Of a DNA stretch of 64,000 nt, positions 44,796 to 55,207 are shown in pieces. The notes beneath the pieces were generated by a model. It saw only the letters and a list, made by a program, of their open reading frames with translations, ran no database searches and was not told where the DNA came from. A program made the translations under genes and the position numbers. This stretch comes from Pomphorhynchus laevis. Its lineage: Eukaryota > Acanthocephala > Palaeacanthocephala > Echinorhynchida > Pomphorhynchidae. Each line of letters begins with the position of its first letter. Position 1 is the first letter of the stretch. The stretch spans positions 92,443 through 156,442 of the forward strand of contig WNNJ02002050.1 of the NCBI GenBank assembly GCA_012934845.2, read 5' to 3'.

Positions 44796-45029
44796 TCAAA
44801 AATTTTATCACATCTAAATATAAATTATAGTTTCGTGAATTGCAGACCCATTTGCGGGAACCATTTATTGTATAGAGATATAAAAAAATATTAATATAAA
44901 AAATTATACTTCAGATCTATAGCCAGATGGCAGTTTTGACCGCTCAGAAAAAATCAAAATGATAAAATCAAAATGATAAAACAAAGATAAGATAAAAATA
45001 TACATTAGTAATCTTCGTCTCAGAAACGA
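44796..45029. other. Spacer
   Basis: AT-rich; GATAAAATCAAAAT is repeated twice near 44960. Nothing else recognised. Confidence 0.4.
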
Positions 45030-45838
45030 TTAGCACCACAGGTAGTTCACCAACAAAGGAGTACGTTTGCAACTCATCCAACGCATAGCATGTACTTTGA
45101 ATGATTTAGCATAGGATATGTCCACGATGTTATCAGGAAAACTATTCCACTCGTTGATCGCTCGATGTGAAAGTCCAAAATTAGATAGGCATCTTTCGTG
45201 ACTGAAAACTACTAATTTTTTAGTGTCCTCTACATACCCATTATCTTATTAAACACCATACAATCCGAAGAATACACCTAAACTTTATGTTCAAAACGAT
45301 GCATAGCCATGAGATCATACATTATCAACCTCTCGCGTATATATACTAAACCTAAACTGCTTAAACGAGAATGATAGGAAAGATGTCGCACATATGGGCA
45401 TAATTTCGTAAAGCGACGGGATATTCGATGTTCGCGTGTTCTTTAAATTCGTCTGCACCATTATACCAAGATCTATGGTGGTAGCAGTATTCGTAATGAT
45501 CTCGTCACCGAAATAGTATTTATGGCACACGTTCCTACGACCAAACCTCATATAAGCACATTTGTTTGTATTTAAACTAATTCCTGTTATTATGGACCAA
45601 CGATGAACAAGGTTCAGCATGTCCTGAAAAACTTCAAATCTTCGAGATCCTTCGATCACCTTCCACATTTTTATATCATCGGCAAATGCAAGAATCTTAC
45701 ACCTTTATAACGAGTTCAATAGCTGATTGACAAAGATATTAAATAACAATGGGCCTAGAACAGATCCCTGAGGGACTCCGGTAGTATAAGTACGATAGTA
45801 TAACCACGGTAGTATAACTACGCAAAATTTTTTGACAC
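45030..45838 (-). mobile_element. CR1-like LINE reverse-transcriptase fragment
   Basis: The minus strand reads GVPQGSVLGPLLFNIFVNQL, ILAFADDIKMWKVIEGSRRF (active site FADD), HRWSIITGISLNTNKCAYMR, KYYFGDEIITN, DLGIMVQTNLK, and near 45190-45040 RAINEWNSFPDNIV. These are the classic CR1/L2 blocks in order. Stops and shifts are present, and 5' blocks are missing. It abuts LA copy 4, which runs in the opposite direction, at about 45840. Confidence 0.8.
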
Positions 45839-45886
45839 TAATCTTACAGAATTTGGCAATTTCGAACAAAAGCCAATCCAGGGTCA

Positions 45887-46538
45887 GTGAAGATTTCTAA
45901 TCTACCGGCCCACCTAGATGATGATGACCTAGAAACTCTAAAAAGGAAGTTCAAAATATCCAATTTCCGGCAACTAAAGGGGAAAAACGGCTTTCCTTTA
46001 ACGGTTGCATTCTGTTCGGCGCCGCTTGACCACGCAGAAACACTGGTTCGGGCAGCCAATAACCCTTTTATGGGTTTTAACTTGTCGTTCAAAATAGTAT
46101 GCATGGAGGAGTTTACATATCCCCACTGTGGTTGGTGCCATAAGTGGGGGCACTGGGCTTCCAGCTGCACCCTACCGGCTACATGTGTGGTGTGTAGCTT
46201 CTCCACATGCCGGGCTGCTTTGGAGGGTTGTAAATGCTTGCCCCCCATCCTGCTCCAACTGTGGAGGGAGCCACCCTGCCTGGAGCAAGAGATGTATCGT
46301 CTTTAAAATTTATAACAACAAGTTCTCAGCAACTTCCAGGAAACCAGTTTCTTTTTCAGAGGCTGATGTCATGTCTCCTTCCAGTACCTGCTCAAGGATG
46401 TCCGATGCAGATATTTTTCGTGCTATGGACATTAGAGCTCAAGTCTCCAAGAAACAGACCGAGGAGCTCTTGCAGACACTACTCGCAACCCTCCTCTCGA
46501 CACCATCGGTTCGGGTACATTCGGTAGTTCCTGCTTGA
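45887..46538 (+). pseudogene. LA copy 4 ORF1: gag-like zinc-knuckle protein
   Basis: Frame 45887-46306: MKISNLPAHLDDDDLETLKR, NFRQLKGKNGFPLTVAFCS, LSFKIVCMEEFTYP, then the complete CCHC knuckle CGWCHKWGHWASSC (CX2CX4HX4C) and CVVCSFSTC. A frame change leads to 46128-46538 with CSNCGGSHPAWSKRCIVFK, and a Ser-rich tail with MSDADIFRAMDIRAQVSKKQ. It defines the family's knuckle spacing better than copy 3. ORF1 N-terminus is missing, so the copy is 5' truncated. Confidence 0.8.
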
Positions 46539-46785
46539 AAGAAAAGGGGGGCTTCGGCCAGCTCCATCCCTCCTTTTAAGATTGGAAAACTACTGGAGTA
46601 TAAACAAAAACGGAAAAATGCAGATGCTGTCCAGGGGCAAGTACCTACCCTGGACGGAGCTGGTGGCGGGAAGGGAAACCTTCCTGCACATAGCTCTGTC
46701 TAGGTAGGCAATCCCCCAATCCAACTAATTCATCACAATGCAGAGTACTCATGAGCCTTTTTCACTTAATATCCGTTAGTGAAAT

Positions 46786-47460
46786 TTGGGAGGTGCTTCT
46801 GCCCTTAAACTTTTATCAGGTAGAGATGCAGATGTTATAGTCCTTCAGGAGACGTGGTCTGTCCATCTCTCCCAGGACATTACTCGATTTATTCCAAAGC
46901 ACATTTGTTCCCACCATAATCCGTACATAACCCCACCTCACTCCTCTTCATATCAAAGACTCTTGACCTTAGTTAAGTGCTCCTTAAGGTCCTCCCTTTT
47001 ACTAAATTACTCGTGCCCAGCACTGTCTTGTTTGGTAGTTTCACTCAGTAAGAACGGTAAAAGCCTCATTCTAGCCAATGTCTACATTCGTCCATGAGAG
47101 ATTCATAAGAACCGTGACCTCCTGGATAGCATTATTGACAGCGGCTATGACATGATACTTGGGGACTTCAACGACAAAACTGGTCGGTGGATCAACGAAG
47201 CACTTCTCAGAGCCAGGAAAGATTACTTTATTCACAAACCACTCTCCCCTACCTTTCACTGCACATCTACAAATTCTATCCTCGACATTTTACTGCTTCA
47301 CTCGAGGTGTTTTTTAAACCCCTCCGTACAGAGCAGTCGCGGCGAATTTAATACCTACCTCTCTTTGCGAGCTACCGCGATTTTTGTCGACTACCTAGAA
47401 AGGTCGCATTTTCAATCCCACTCCGACAAAACTCAAGGTTTGTCGGAGTGGGATTGCTGA
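46786..47460 (+). pseudogene. LA copy 4 ORF2: APE-type endonuclease
   Basis: Segments GGASALKLLSGRDADVIVLQ, QETWSVHLSQD, RSSLLLNYSCPALSCLVVSL, LANVYIRP (to 47097), then in a second frame MILGDFNDKTGRWINEALLR and STNSILDILLLHSRCF. GDFN and S-x-x-D boxes are kept. The part from 47340 is shortened relative to copy 3 and ends in a fold-back, so the domain linker is damaged. Confidence 0.8.
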
Positions 47461-47886
47461 ACCTAAACTGCAGAACCTCCCTAATCTCTCTGCTTCCGCC
47501 AAACAGGCACTTTCGAATGAATACTGGAGCTCTAGATATAGGTTCTAGCTGGGTAGGGATAGGGCGAGTATTGCTCGTCTTAATCCTTCTCAGTCTTCCT
47601 TTTGAAAGATATTCAAGAAGGAGAAGTTTGTTTGTTGGAAGGATAGGGCATTAGTTTGGATCGGTAGTATAGGCCTTGAAAAAGTTTTAGAGAAGTCACT
47701 AGCCCTACACAACTATGGAGCCACGCAATCACCTTAACCAATACCGCCTTGCGGTATTGGTTGAGGTATTGGCTTATCTGTTACAGATATTCTCAACTCT
47801 TGGGTCCACTTTCGGGCACCTCCAAATCAGTCGCTCAAATTTCTCTTCGAGTATGTCAGCTATTGTCAGCCGATTAGAGAAGAGAG

Positions 47887-48888
47887 GTGGCCGTCACAAT
47901 GCTTCTAACCTCCCTATCCGATGTAGCAGGCATCAATATTAGTAAGCGTGTTTTTATTCCTAAGGTAAAATCATGCTCATGCCCTAAAGATCTGCGACCC
48001 ATTTCGATTCAAAATGCCCTCGTGTCGATTTACGAAAAAGCGCTTGCGCGTAAAATCCGCGACCATTTAAGTAGGCGTAATTTGATCCCTCCAGGTTTTC
48101 ATGGGTTCGTCAAAGGTCACTCGGTCAATTCAGCAGTTGGTGCGGTGGAGCAGTTTTGTCGAGATAATAGCCATCGTCTAGTTGTGGCTGTTTTCCTTGA
48201 CTTTGCTGCATTTGACCGAATCTCCATTCCTTTTGTGATCTCTTCTATCAGGTCCTTCGGGTTGCATGCGAGAATTGTGAACAGGGTGGAGATCCTGCTG
48301 TACACCAAGCGATTTTACTATGAAGATGACCCTGATGCGCGTCAGTTCTACCCTATTACGGGTGTGCCTCAAGGTTCCCCACTTTCTCCAATCTTATATC
48401 TTGCTGCCTCCAGTAATCTATTCAAAATATTTAAACGCGAACAACGCCTAGTGGTATACGCTGATGACACCACAGCCCTGTTTACTGGGCACAGGTGTAA
48501 AGATGTAGTCTTTGACATCATCAGCTTCTTTTTAAGATTAAAAGACCAGTTACCTAAATCCAATCTTGTTTTAAACTCCGCCAAATCGCAGGTGGTCGTC
48601 TTTCGTGGCACCCCTGCGACAAAACAAAAACTTAAGAGATTAGCACTCTCTGCGCTCTCCTCCATATTTACCTCTGAACTACTTCCCACCTTTACAAGTC
48701 GAGTAAAATACTTGGGGTTCACCGTTACGATGAACTTGTCGGCGAAAGCTGACCTGGATAGACTCAAACGTATCCTGAAGAAAGCTAGGTTGACCCTGAA
48801 ACGGGCCCAGCATCTGTCATTGAAAGGGAAAACCCAGGTACGCCTCTGGGGCACCTGGGCTATCTCAGGATTAGTCTTCTTTTCGTGA
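47887..48888 (+). CDS. LA copy 4 ORF2: reverse transcriptase, open 333 codons
   Basis: An uninterrupted RT through the C-terminus: MAVTMLLTSLSDVAGINISK, CPKDLRPISIQNALVSIYEK, LIPPGFHGFVKGHSVNSAVG, VAVFLDFAAFDRISIPFVIS (one Ser of FSAAFD lost), YPITGVPQGSPLSPILYLAA, RLVVYADDTTALFTGHRCKD, LVLNSAKSQVVVFRG and SAKADLDRLKRILKKARLTL. Both catalytic Asp boxes are intact. It needs the endonuclease part upstream, which is broken, so the element is not autonomous, though the RT frame is recent. Nearly identical to copy 3 over 47880-48520. Confidence 0.88.
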   Translation: MAVTMLLTSLSDVAGINISKRVFIPKVKSCSCPKDLRPISIQNALVSIYEKALARKIRDHLSRRNLIPPGFHGFVKGHSVNSAVGAVEQFCRDNSHRLVVAVFLDFAAFDRISIPFVISSIRSFGLHARIVNRVEILLYTKRFYYEDDPDARQFYPITGVPQGSPLSPILYLAASSNLFKIFKREQRLVVYADDTTALFTGHRCKDVVFDIISFFLRLKDQLPKSNLVLNSAKSQVVVFRGTPATKQKLKRLALSALSSIFTSELLPTFTSRVKYLGFTVTMNLSAKADLDRLKRILKKARLTLKRAQHLSLKGKTQVRLWGTWAISGLVFFS

Positions 48889-49205
48889 GGACGTCCCCCT
48901 GAGCAAAGGCTAAGGTTTCTTAAGCTCCTCGTCTCTCGTTTACCCAGCATAGTCCGCGCCGATTGATTCTTCGGGGGAGGGGGGGCTAAAGACCCCGGGT
49001 GGTTCAGTCGGAAAGCGGCGTGTTGGATTTGTTTGGGGGTTTCAGATTCCCCTGGGTCTGAGGCCGTAAAGAAGTGGCATGAAGACTACATGGTACATGG
49101 TGATGATGAAGATGTGGAAGATGATTTGAATTGGGTTTTGTTGAGTCGTCCATTAACACTTTTGTTATTTTGTTATTTAATAAAATCTTATTATTATTTA
49201 AATTT

Positions 49206-50890
49206 TCAATATTGGTCGTTGCTCATTTAAGATGTCTTACAACGCTGCCTTTTTAAATAAAGCAGTTGAGGCTACTGATAAAGCCTTTTATTTATCTCTG
49301 AATCTTCGTTACCATATTAGCATTTGTTTATAAACTCGTGGTAATAGCTGGAAAAACAAGATCCTGGGTATATACGACAAGTTATTTCTTAGTCTAATTG
49401 GTCTTAGTCTTATATATTAAGTTAGGAGCTCATCCATTAGGGAGAATCACGAAGTGCAAAACTGCTACTGCAAATTACCGGAAGTGAGTTGAAGCAGCTA
49501 GAACAAGCTATGAAAATACACAAGGAATGTATTGGTAGTTGTAATTTTTGGTAGTTGTAAACCCTAAACAAATAAATAATTAAACAAATTGTACTATAAA
49601 TTTAATTCATTTGACTATTCAGTAATTATTTTTTTATATTTTATTATTTTTTTATTTTTTTTTGTTTTTGTACCGGCAAATTTTCGAGTATTTAGGATAA
49701 CTAAAAATCAACATTTAAATATGAAATTTAAATAATAATTTAAATTATGATCCTTTTAGATCTTTACATAGAGATGGCATGTTGCCCACTCAATTCACTA
49801 AATGCGATTGCAATCGAAATTAATGTAATAAGGTTAATTAGTTTTTAAGTTATTTTAATAAAAACTAAATAAGAATTAGAATACTTCGGGGTTGGAAAGT
49901 ACAATATTCTGCAGGTATACATTTTACAAAGATAAAATTTTGATTTTATTTAACACGACTAAATAATTAAATAACCGATTTATTGAATTTAATCTTAATT
50001 GCCGTATCTAATACTTTACACATAAAATAATTATTTAACTTGTGAAAATGGAATTTTGAGTGTTGCTTTTTGGTATATTTTAAAAAATCATAAGAATAGA
50101 TTTGCACCTCGCCATTTATTTGGAAATTAGATGCAATTTTTCCGCAGGTTATGTAAGGTCTATCAAATTATTAAATTTAAGAGGTGGCTGCAATGATGTC
50201 CAAAATGTTGTCAAACGAAAGCGTACTTTTTACAGGTGCCATGAACAAGATAATATTACAAATTAACAGAAAATTACAAATTAATCGATTTAAATAAATA
50301 ATAAAGTAGTTCTTATGATATGTCTCTACGAAAGGATATATGTTTTCGAACCGATGACAATTGAGTCCTTAGGTGCGATTTAATGGTGCCCCGTTAAATT
50401 TTTGGATGAACTTGGCAGGCGATGGAATAGGAGTGCCGACGAACGTCGATCGGCGTCTTTTCGTTTTCAATATCGTCGTTTTAAGACGAGACTTAGTGAA
50501 CGAAAACTGATAAAAAATGACTATAAGTGACTGTTTCTCGCTTAGTGAATGAAACTAATAGAAAATTGATTACCAGTGATTGTTTCTAAAATCAAATTGC
50601 CATAATTTTATTAATTATTAAATGATATAACAATTTTATATTAATTTTATATTAATATAAAATTTTAATTCGTGATATAAAAATGCAAAAGTCGTATGGA
50701 TAAATATTGTAGCCAGCAATCTAAATAATGTGACTATAATGTATTTCCCAGTAATTTTACATTTGAACATTAAATTACGGAATTCGCCGGATTGCATTCT
50801 AAACAACATCCATAGTAAAATGATAAATAATATAAATCATCCATAATATAAATCTATCTTATTGTCATTGTACTTTTAGGTTTTATTGCA
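49206..50890. other. Intergenic DNA upstream of TBL1, with likely 5' UTR intron end
   Basis: Mostly AT-rich without a recognised gene. A GC-richer stretch at 50380-50490 could hold the promoter or first non-coding exon of TBL1. The sequence TTTTAGGTTTTATTGCAG ending at 50891 is a good 3' splice site 13 bp before the TBL1 start codon, so a 5' UTR intron is likely. Confidence 0.4.
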
Positions 50891-50904
50891 GTTGTGATGC
50901 GTTA

Positions 50905-52881
50905 ATGGATACTATTAAGAAACATTTTCAAAAAAGAAAATTAAAGAAAATAGGTCGACATAAGTACAAAGAGAAACGCAAAAATTGCTGTATTGTTGAA
51001 CCAGCTTACTTTTCACTTCCAAAGTCAACATCTTTGTCAACAGATCTAGATATATTTGTGTATAGGTATATTTACCTCTCCGGCTTCACAACATCCAGTC
51101 TTGCCTTCGCTATTGAATCGAGAAAAAATTTCCTGAACAATAAAAATACAAGAAATAAACATACGATTAGCGATAATCAGAACAAAGAAATTCAAAAATT
51201 CAAAAGTTTATTATTACCTTCATGGGACACAACGTTTGTGATGCTCGTAGAGGCCGGTTTAATATATCAGTATATTTACATGTGTTGCAGAAATGTAGGC
51301 GATCGTAAGCGACTTGCGATTATATGTGAACTCATTGAGAAAGCCCGTCGTACCAATGACTTAGAACTGGGTGACTTATTCTTTCCGGAACAGATGCAAA
51401 AGAAGGTACAAATGATACGTCTGGAAAGCCTGTCGAAATTGAAATTGCTAAAGCAGAAACAATTTGAAGAAGGATGCGCGTTTGTTCACGGAAAACAGGT
51501 ATACGTAGATAACGAGTTTGGTTTTAATCCGAACGAACTGGACGTTTACGTCAGCACAATATGCTCATCACTAACTCGGATTGAAGAGCTCGAATCAATT
51601 GATGGATTACTTAGACAAGAAACTACTGTTGATAGTATAATGCAGTGCAGCTGGAATCCGCTAAGAAGTTTTCTAGCAGTAGTCGGTCTGGATCAACGAT
51701 GTGGTGCCGATATTATAAATTTTGGAAATTTTGGATCAAATGGGAAAAAACTGAAACCGTTGTTATTTCGTAATAGCGGAAAATCACCAATAAATAGTTC
51801 TACCGAAGCTGTATGCCTATCATGGTCAAAAGACGGTAGCAAGCTAGCTGTGGCCGACATATGCGGTAAAGTGTATGTGTGGAAAACAGTCACAAGCACA
51901 AGCCATTTTTCATTAGAGTTTGAAGAGTATTGTGAATTTCCATTACCTGACTTTATCATTAAGAACGATTCCACTTGTTCTTTGGATGGTAAACACAGAA
52001 GGAAAATTCGAATAACAACGTCGTTGTTGTGGCATTCAAATACCATCTTATGTTGCTTATCAGAAAAAAAGTATCTAATAGTATGGTACTTTACGACCAC
52101 TGCCGATACTACTAAAGTACACAAACTAGATATCGCATGTAGCTCACCTGAAAATCTCGAATCTGCGTGCCAAACTAATTGTGTTGCTGTTGGATGCAAA
52201 TATGGGTCCGTTTTGGTCTGCTCTGTTCTACCTAAACTGAGAATTATACACAGATACTGTCGGCATTATAGTCAGGTGAACATGTGCAGATTTAATAGAT
52301 CAGATACGCTGCTTGCATCGGCATCAGACGATTATACAGTACGTCTGTATATATTGGGTGAACAGTCTTGGAAACCAGACTCCTCTAGAGTACTAAGAGG
52401 GCACAGCGCACCTGTCTTATGTATAGATTGGGCATTTTATGGATTAGGAACTAACGAGCCTGAAATTGGACAGCTGATTGCATCTGGATCGCGTGATGAA
52501 ACGATCAGAGTCACTCATATTACGAATGACAATCAAGACCAGCTTCTTTTTGTACTTGATCACTTGGGTGGTAGTGTAAACTGCATTTCCTTTTCAGAAT
52601 CCGGTAAATTAATGGCTGCGACGGTTGATAACGGATCTATATCTATTTGGAACTGTTATAATTCTGAACTCGCATATGTTTATCGAAATTGTAAGTGCAA
52701 ATATTCTCAATTAGCTTGGAATGGTAAACGTTCCAGTAAACTGTGTGCCATACGGAAAACTAAGAATAATGTTAAGGAGCTAATAATCTTGCATTTAAGT
52801 TCGTCAACTGGATTAATAACTGCTGCTGAGTACGGATATAGAGATAATGAGTTTGATCCGATCAGCTGGTACTACGTGTAA
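50905..52881 (+). CDS. TBL1XR1: TBL1/TBL1XR1-like LisH and WD40 protein, strongly diverged
   Basis: 658 residues in one exon. TBL1 proteins are the WD40 scaffold of the NCoR/SMRT-HDAC3 corepressor in the nucleus. Residues 1-30 are Lys/Arg-rich (possible nuclear signal). LisH at 47-78: DLDIFVYRYIYLSGFTTSS, LAFAIES, like [20 protein letters not shown] in TBL1. SLLLPSWDTTFVMLVEAGL (101-119) matches the segment after LisH (LVPPAALISIIQKGL). WD repeats start near 246 (MQCSWNPLRSFLAVVG; compare VFICAWNPVSDLLASG), then VCLSWSKDGSKLAVADICGK (303-322), VNMCRFNRSDTLLASASDDY and CIDWAFYGLGTNEPEIGQLI, the last keeping the family's long insertion. It is longer than the usual ~514 residues because of insertions, and identity is low. 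Complete frame; poly(A) signal at 52973. An alternative is a retrocopy, but purifying selection seems likely. Confidence 0.85.
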   Translation: MDTIKKHFQKRKLKKIGRHKYKEKRKNCCIVEPAYFSLPKSTSLSTDLDIFVYRYIYLSGFTTSSLAFAIESRKNFLNNKNTRNKHTISDNQNKEIQKFKSLLLPSWDTTFVMLVEAGLIYQYIYMCCRNVGDRKRLAIICELIEKARRTNDLELGDLFFPEQMQKKVQMIRLESLSKLKLLKQKQFEEGCAFVHGKQVYVDNEFGFNPNELDVYVSTICSSLTRIEELESIDGLLRQETTVDSIMQCSWNPLRSFLAVVGLDQRCGADIINFGNFGSNGKKLKPLLFRNSGKSPINSSTEAVCLSWSKDGSKLAVADICGKVYVWKTVTSTSHFSLEFEEYCEFPLPDFIIKNDSTCSLDGKHRRKIRITTSLLWHSNTILCCLSEKKYLIVWYFTTTADTTKVHKLDIACSSPENLESACQTNCVAVGCKYGSVLVCSVLPKLRIIHRYCRHYSQVNMCRFNRSDTLLASASDDYTVRLYILGEQSWKPDSSRVLRGHSAPVLCIDWAFYGLGTNEPEIGQLIASGSRDETIRVTHITNDNQDQLLFVLDHLGGSVNCISFSESGKLMAATVDNGSISIWNCYNSELAYVYRNCKCKYSQLAWNGKRSSKLCAIRKTKNNVKELIILHLSSSTGLITAAEYGYRDNEFDPISWYYV

Positions 52882-52972
52882 TTCACATTTGAAAAAAATC
52901 ACTCAGATGTGAGCGCAACAATTGTAAATTTAAGTTTGTATCATGTTTTCTTGTATGAAATTTTGAAATGTA

Positions 52973-52978
52973 AATAAA
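52973..52978 (+). terminator. Poly(A) signal of TBL1
   Basis: AATAAA 92 nt past the TBL1 stop codon, followed by a T-rich stretch. Confidence 0.65.
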
Positions 52979-53477
52979 AGATAATTTTTCAAATAAGCAT
53001 TCGAGTTTTGTTTCATTTTCTGCTTATCTTAAGACGATGATCATTGTTACAATTGTCAATGCCAACAAATGTTCATTACATCAACAATAGTGTAAAATAG
53101 TGTAAATGTTGATATGTACAAATATAAATTAATTTATTGATTTGCCTCTTAATTTTTTAGCACGAAATGACTATTTCATTACACGCTAGTATCAAAACGA
53201 AACTTAATCCTAAATAACATGATGTAACCTGACTAAATCAACTGGAGCCAATAGTTCAATGCTTTTGTTTAATCGAAATATAACATAATATTACCTTTAA
53301 TTTATTAGTATGATTTTGTTTATTGATCAGTTCGATTTTTTAACTTTAATATTATAAACTCTAACTTTATAAACTTTAATATTTAATTTTAATATTATAC
53401 TTTATACATTTCTTTTTACTGTTAAATTATATGGCACTATTCTGTACTTTTTTAAATTGTTCAATAAACCAATAACA

Positions 53478-54015
53478 TTATCATATATTGCAGTATTGGT
53501 GAACCCGATCAGCCTATAATCCAATACCTACATTTTAGTCCAATATATGTTGACTTTATAAGTTTAATCAAAATCATCTCTAATTTTAAACCAAATATGT
53601 AATTATATTTTGTATATTAAAATTTTTAGTTGGTAGTTTGCTTAATTTGTGATCAGAGATTTAAAAATCTCTGAGGTAGTTCGCTGAATTTGTGATCAGA
53701 GATTCGCTGATCAGAGATTTAAAAAATTTGAATTTTGAAATTTTTAAAATTTCAAAATTGAATTGAATTTGTGGAATTTCTGATCATGCTAACACATAGA
53801 TTCAGCAAAATTATGAAATAGCAATCAAAATTTTTAAAATAGTAAAATTTATCTAGTATTCGGTTAGATGCCACAAGCAATCAAAATGTCCAAAGATCTG
53901 TTCAGTGGTACAAACAAAACTATGATTGTTTTGTAAATATATATTGCAGTATTGATGAACTCGATCAGCTTCTAATCCAATACCTACATTTTAGTCCATT
54001 ATATGTTTACTGACT
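53478..54015. repeat. Direct repeat pair ~460 bp apart
   Basis: ATATTGCAGTATTGGTGAAC near 53484, with AATCCAATACCTACATTTTA and TAGTCCAATATATG, recurs at about 53943 with few changes. Between lie AT-rich DNA and a hairpin TCAGAGATTT / AAATCTCTGA at 53654-53675. It could be a local duplication or two copies of a dispersed repeat; no gene is recognised. Confidence 0.55.
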
Positions 54016-54029
54016 ATCAATCGACTATA

Positions 54030-54061
54030 TAGCTTTCCAAGCTATAGAGTCGACTGCTAGC
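54030..54061. repeat. Short hairpin, near-perfect 14-bp arms
   Basis: CGACTATATAGCTT, three bases, AAGCTATAGAGTCG: a fold-back with one mismatch. Confidence 0.7.
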
Positions 54062-54419
54062 GATATACAACATCATTTGCTCGATAGAAAGGTAACGTGA
54101 TTTGCTTAATATAATAAATTTATTTGCTTTATTTTTTCAATTGCAATTTGTTCATCAAATAATTAAATATTATTTAATTATTTGATAAATATTATTCAAT
54201 ATTTATTAAATAGTGTTTTTATACTTCGTGTAAAAGAATATGCGAAATTATAAAAAATAGCGAAATATAAAAATAAATCTGTTTGTTAATCCTGCTCCTA
54301 GATTCCAAACTTAAAAAGCTAATCAAGCCAGCAATTTTTGGATTTAATTTTAAGTTCCTTTGATAGGAATTAAACGGTGTTACCTGATTAGAGTGCAGTT
54401 ACAGAAAGTTATATGTAAC

Positions 54420-54520
54420 GCGCATGACATATCTTTAACATAACGGTTAGTACACACGTAAGACCCTTGTCGCTATATAAAGCCTTTGTGGTTTAATTCT
54501 CACCGACAGTTAGTTTCTTT
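54420..54520 (+). tRNA. tRNA-like sequence (degenerate, possibly SINE head)
   Basis: TAACGGTTAGTACACACG resembles a D-arm (GGTTAGTACAC), and about 45 nt later GTGGTTTAATTCTCAC resembles a T-arm (box B GGTTCRANYCC with mismatches). The anticodon arm between does not pair well. It is more likely a tRNA pseudogene or SINE head than a working tRNA. Confidence 0.25.
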
Positions 54521-54839
54521 AAAATGTAGATAAAGGAGAAATAATCTAACAAAAGCTTAAAGGGTATAAACTGATACTTTGTGAGTTAGAGGCAAAATAT
54601 AAATATCATGTATAATTACTTGCTATTTATAATACATGAGTTACAAAACATTATTTTTATGACAAAAAAATACATTGCTTGAGTTAAACAATCGAATTTA
54701 TAATTTAAAGATATTGTAATTATATTTTAAATAATTACTGAGATAATATTTATTTTTAAGATATGGGTATTTTGTTTGTAATATAATAATATAACAATAT
54801 TACAATATATAAAAACGTATAAAAATATATCGCATAATA

Positions 54840-55100
54840 ACCGGTTGAACGATTAAGTTTCGTTCCGATCGCATCCACGAGCTTCGTTGTCCAAGGACCG
54901 AACGCGTGGGCGAAGGCCCAATTCAAAATAGATGGCGTCGGACTAGTAGCTGGCTACCAGGGTTTTTGGGCATGTAAAATCACCTACAAAGATACGGTTG
55001 TCGTCAAGAATAACAACATAGCGCCGTCCGTTCTCTTGTCGTAGTTTTGCGATTAGCGATCTGCTGCAGTTTTGAGAAAACTCCCTTAAGACTTTTATTA
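54840..55100 (-). other. GC-richer island with an unidentified coding-like minus frame
   Basis: Within AT-rich DNA, 54840-55060 is clearly richer in GC. A minus frame without ATG (about 55100 to stop at 54943) reads LREFSQNCSRSLIAKLRQEN then GRRYVVILDDNRIFVGDFTC and PKTLVASY, protein-like in composition. CCACGAGCTTCG and CGAACGCGTGG near 54880-54910 are an imperfect inverted pair. It could be an exon, an element fragment, or the upstream control region of LAMTOR4, which starts 108 bp on. Not identified. Confidence 0.3.
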
Positions 55101-55207
55101 TTTTTATAATTTAATTTTATAAGTTATTAATTTTTAATATTATCATTTTATACTTTATATAATTTGTTATAATATATATAGCATAATAGCCATATATAAA
55201 TCTTTTC

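Larger units (their letters stand above)
45840..49205 (+). mobile_element. LINE family LA, copy 4, 5' truncated in ORF1, inactive
   Basis: The copy begins inside ORF1 (45887), includes endonuclease (46786-47460), RT (47887-48888) and the 3' UTR with GACCCCGGGTGGTTCAGTC, ending in AATAAAATCTTATTATTATT near 49205. It has two fold-back duplications, at 47413-47459 and 47735-47764, absent from copies 2 and 3. Its RT is open for 333 codons and is the best preserved LA RT here. Confidence 0.87.

Noticed and set aside
48369-48950. Minus-strand frame of 193 codons
   Set aside because: Antisense of the intact LA copy 4 reverse transcriptase.
51693-52199. Minus-strand frame of 168 codons
   Set aside because: Antisense shadow of the TBL1 WD40 region; no start context or homology.
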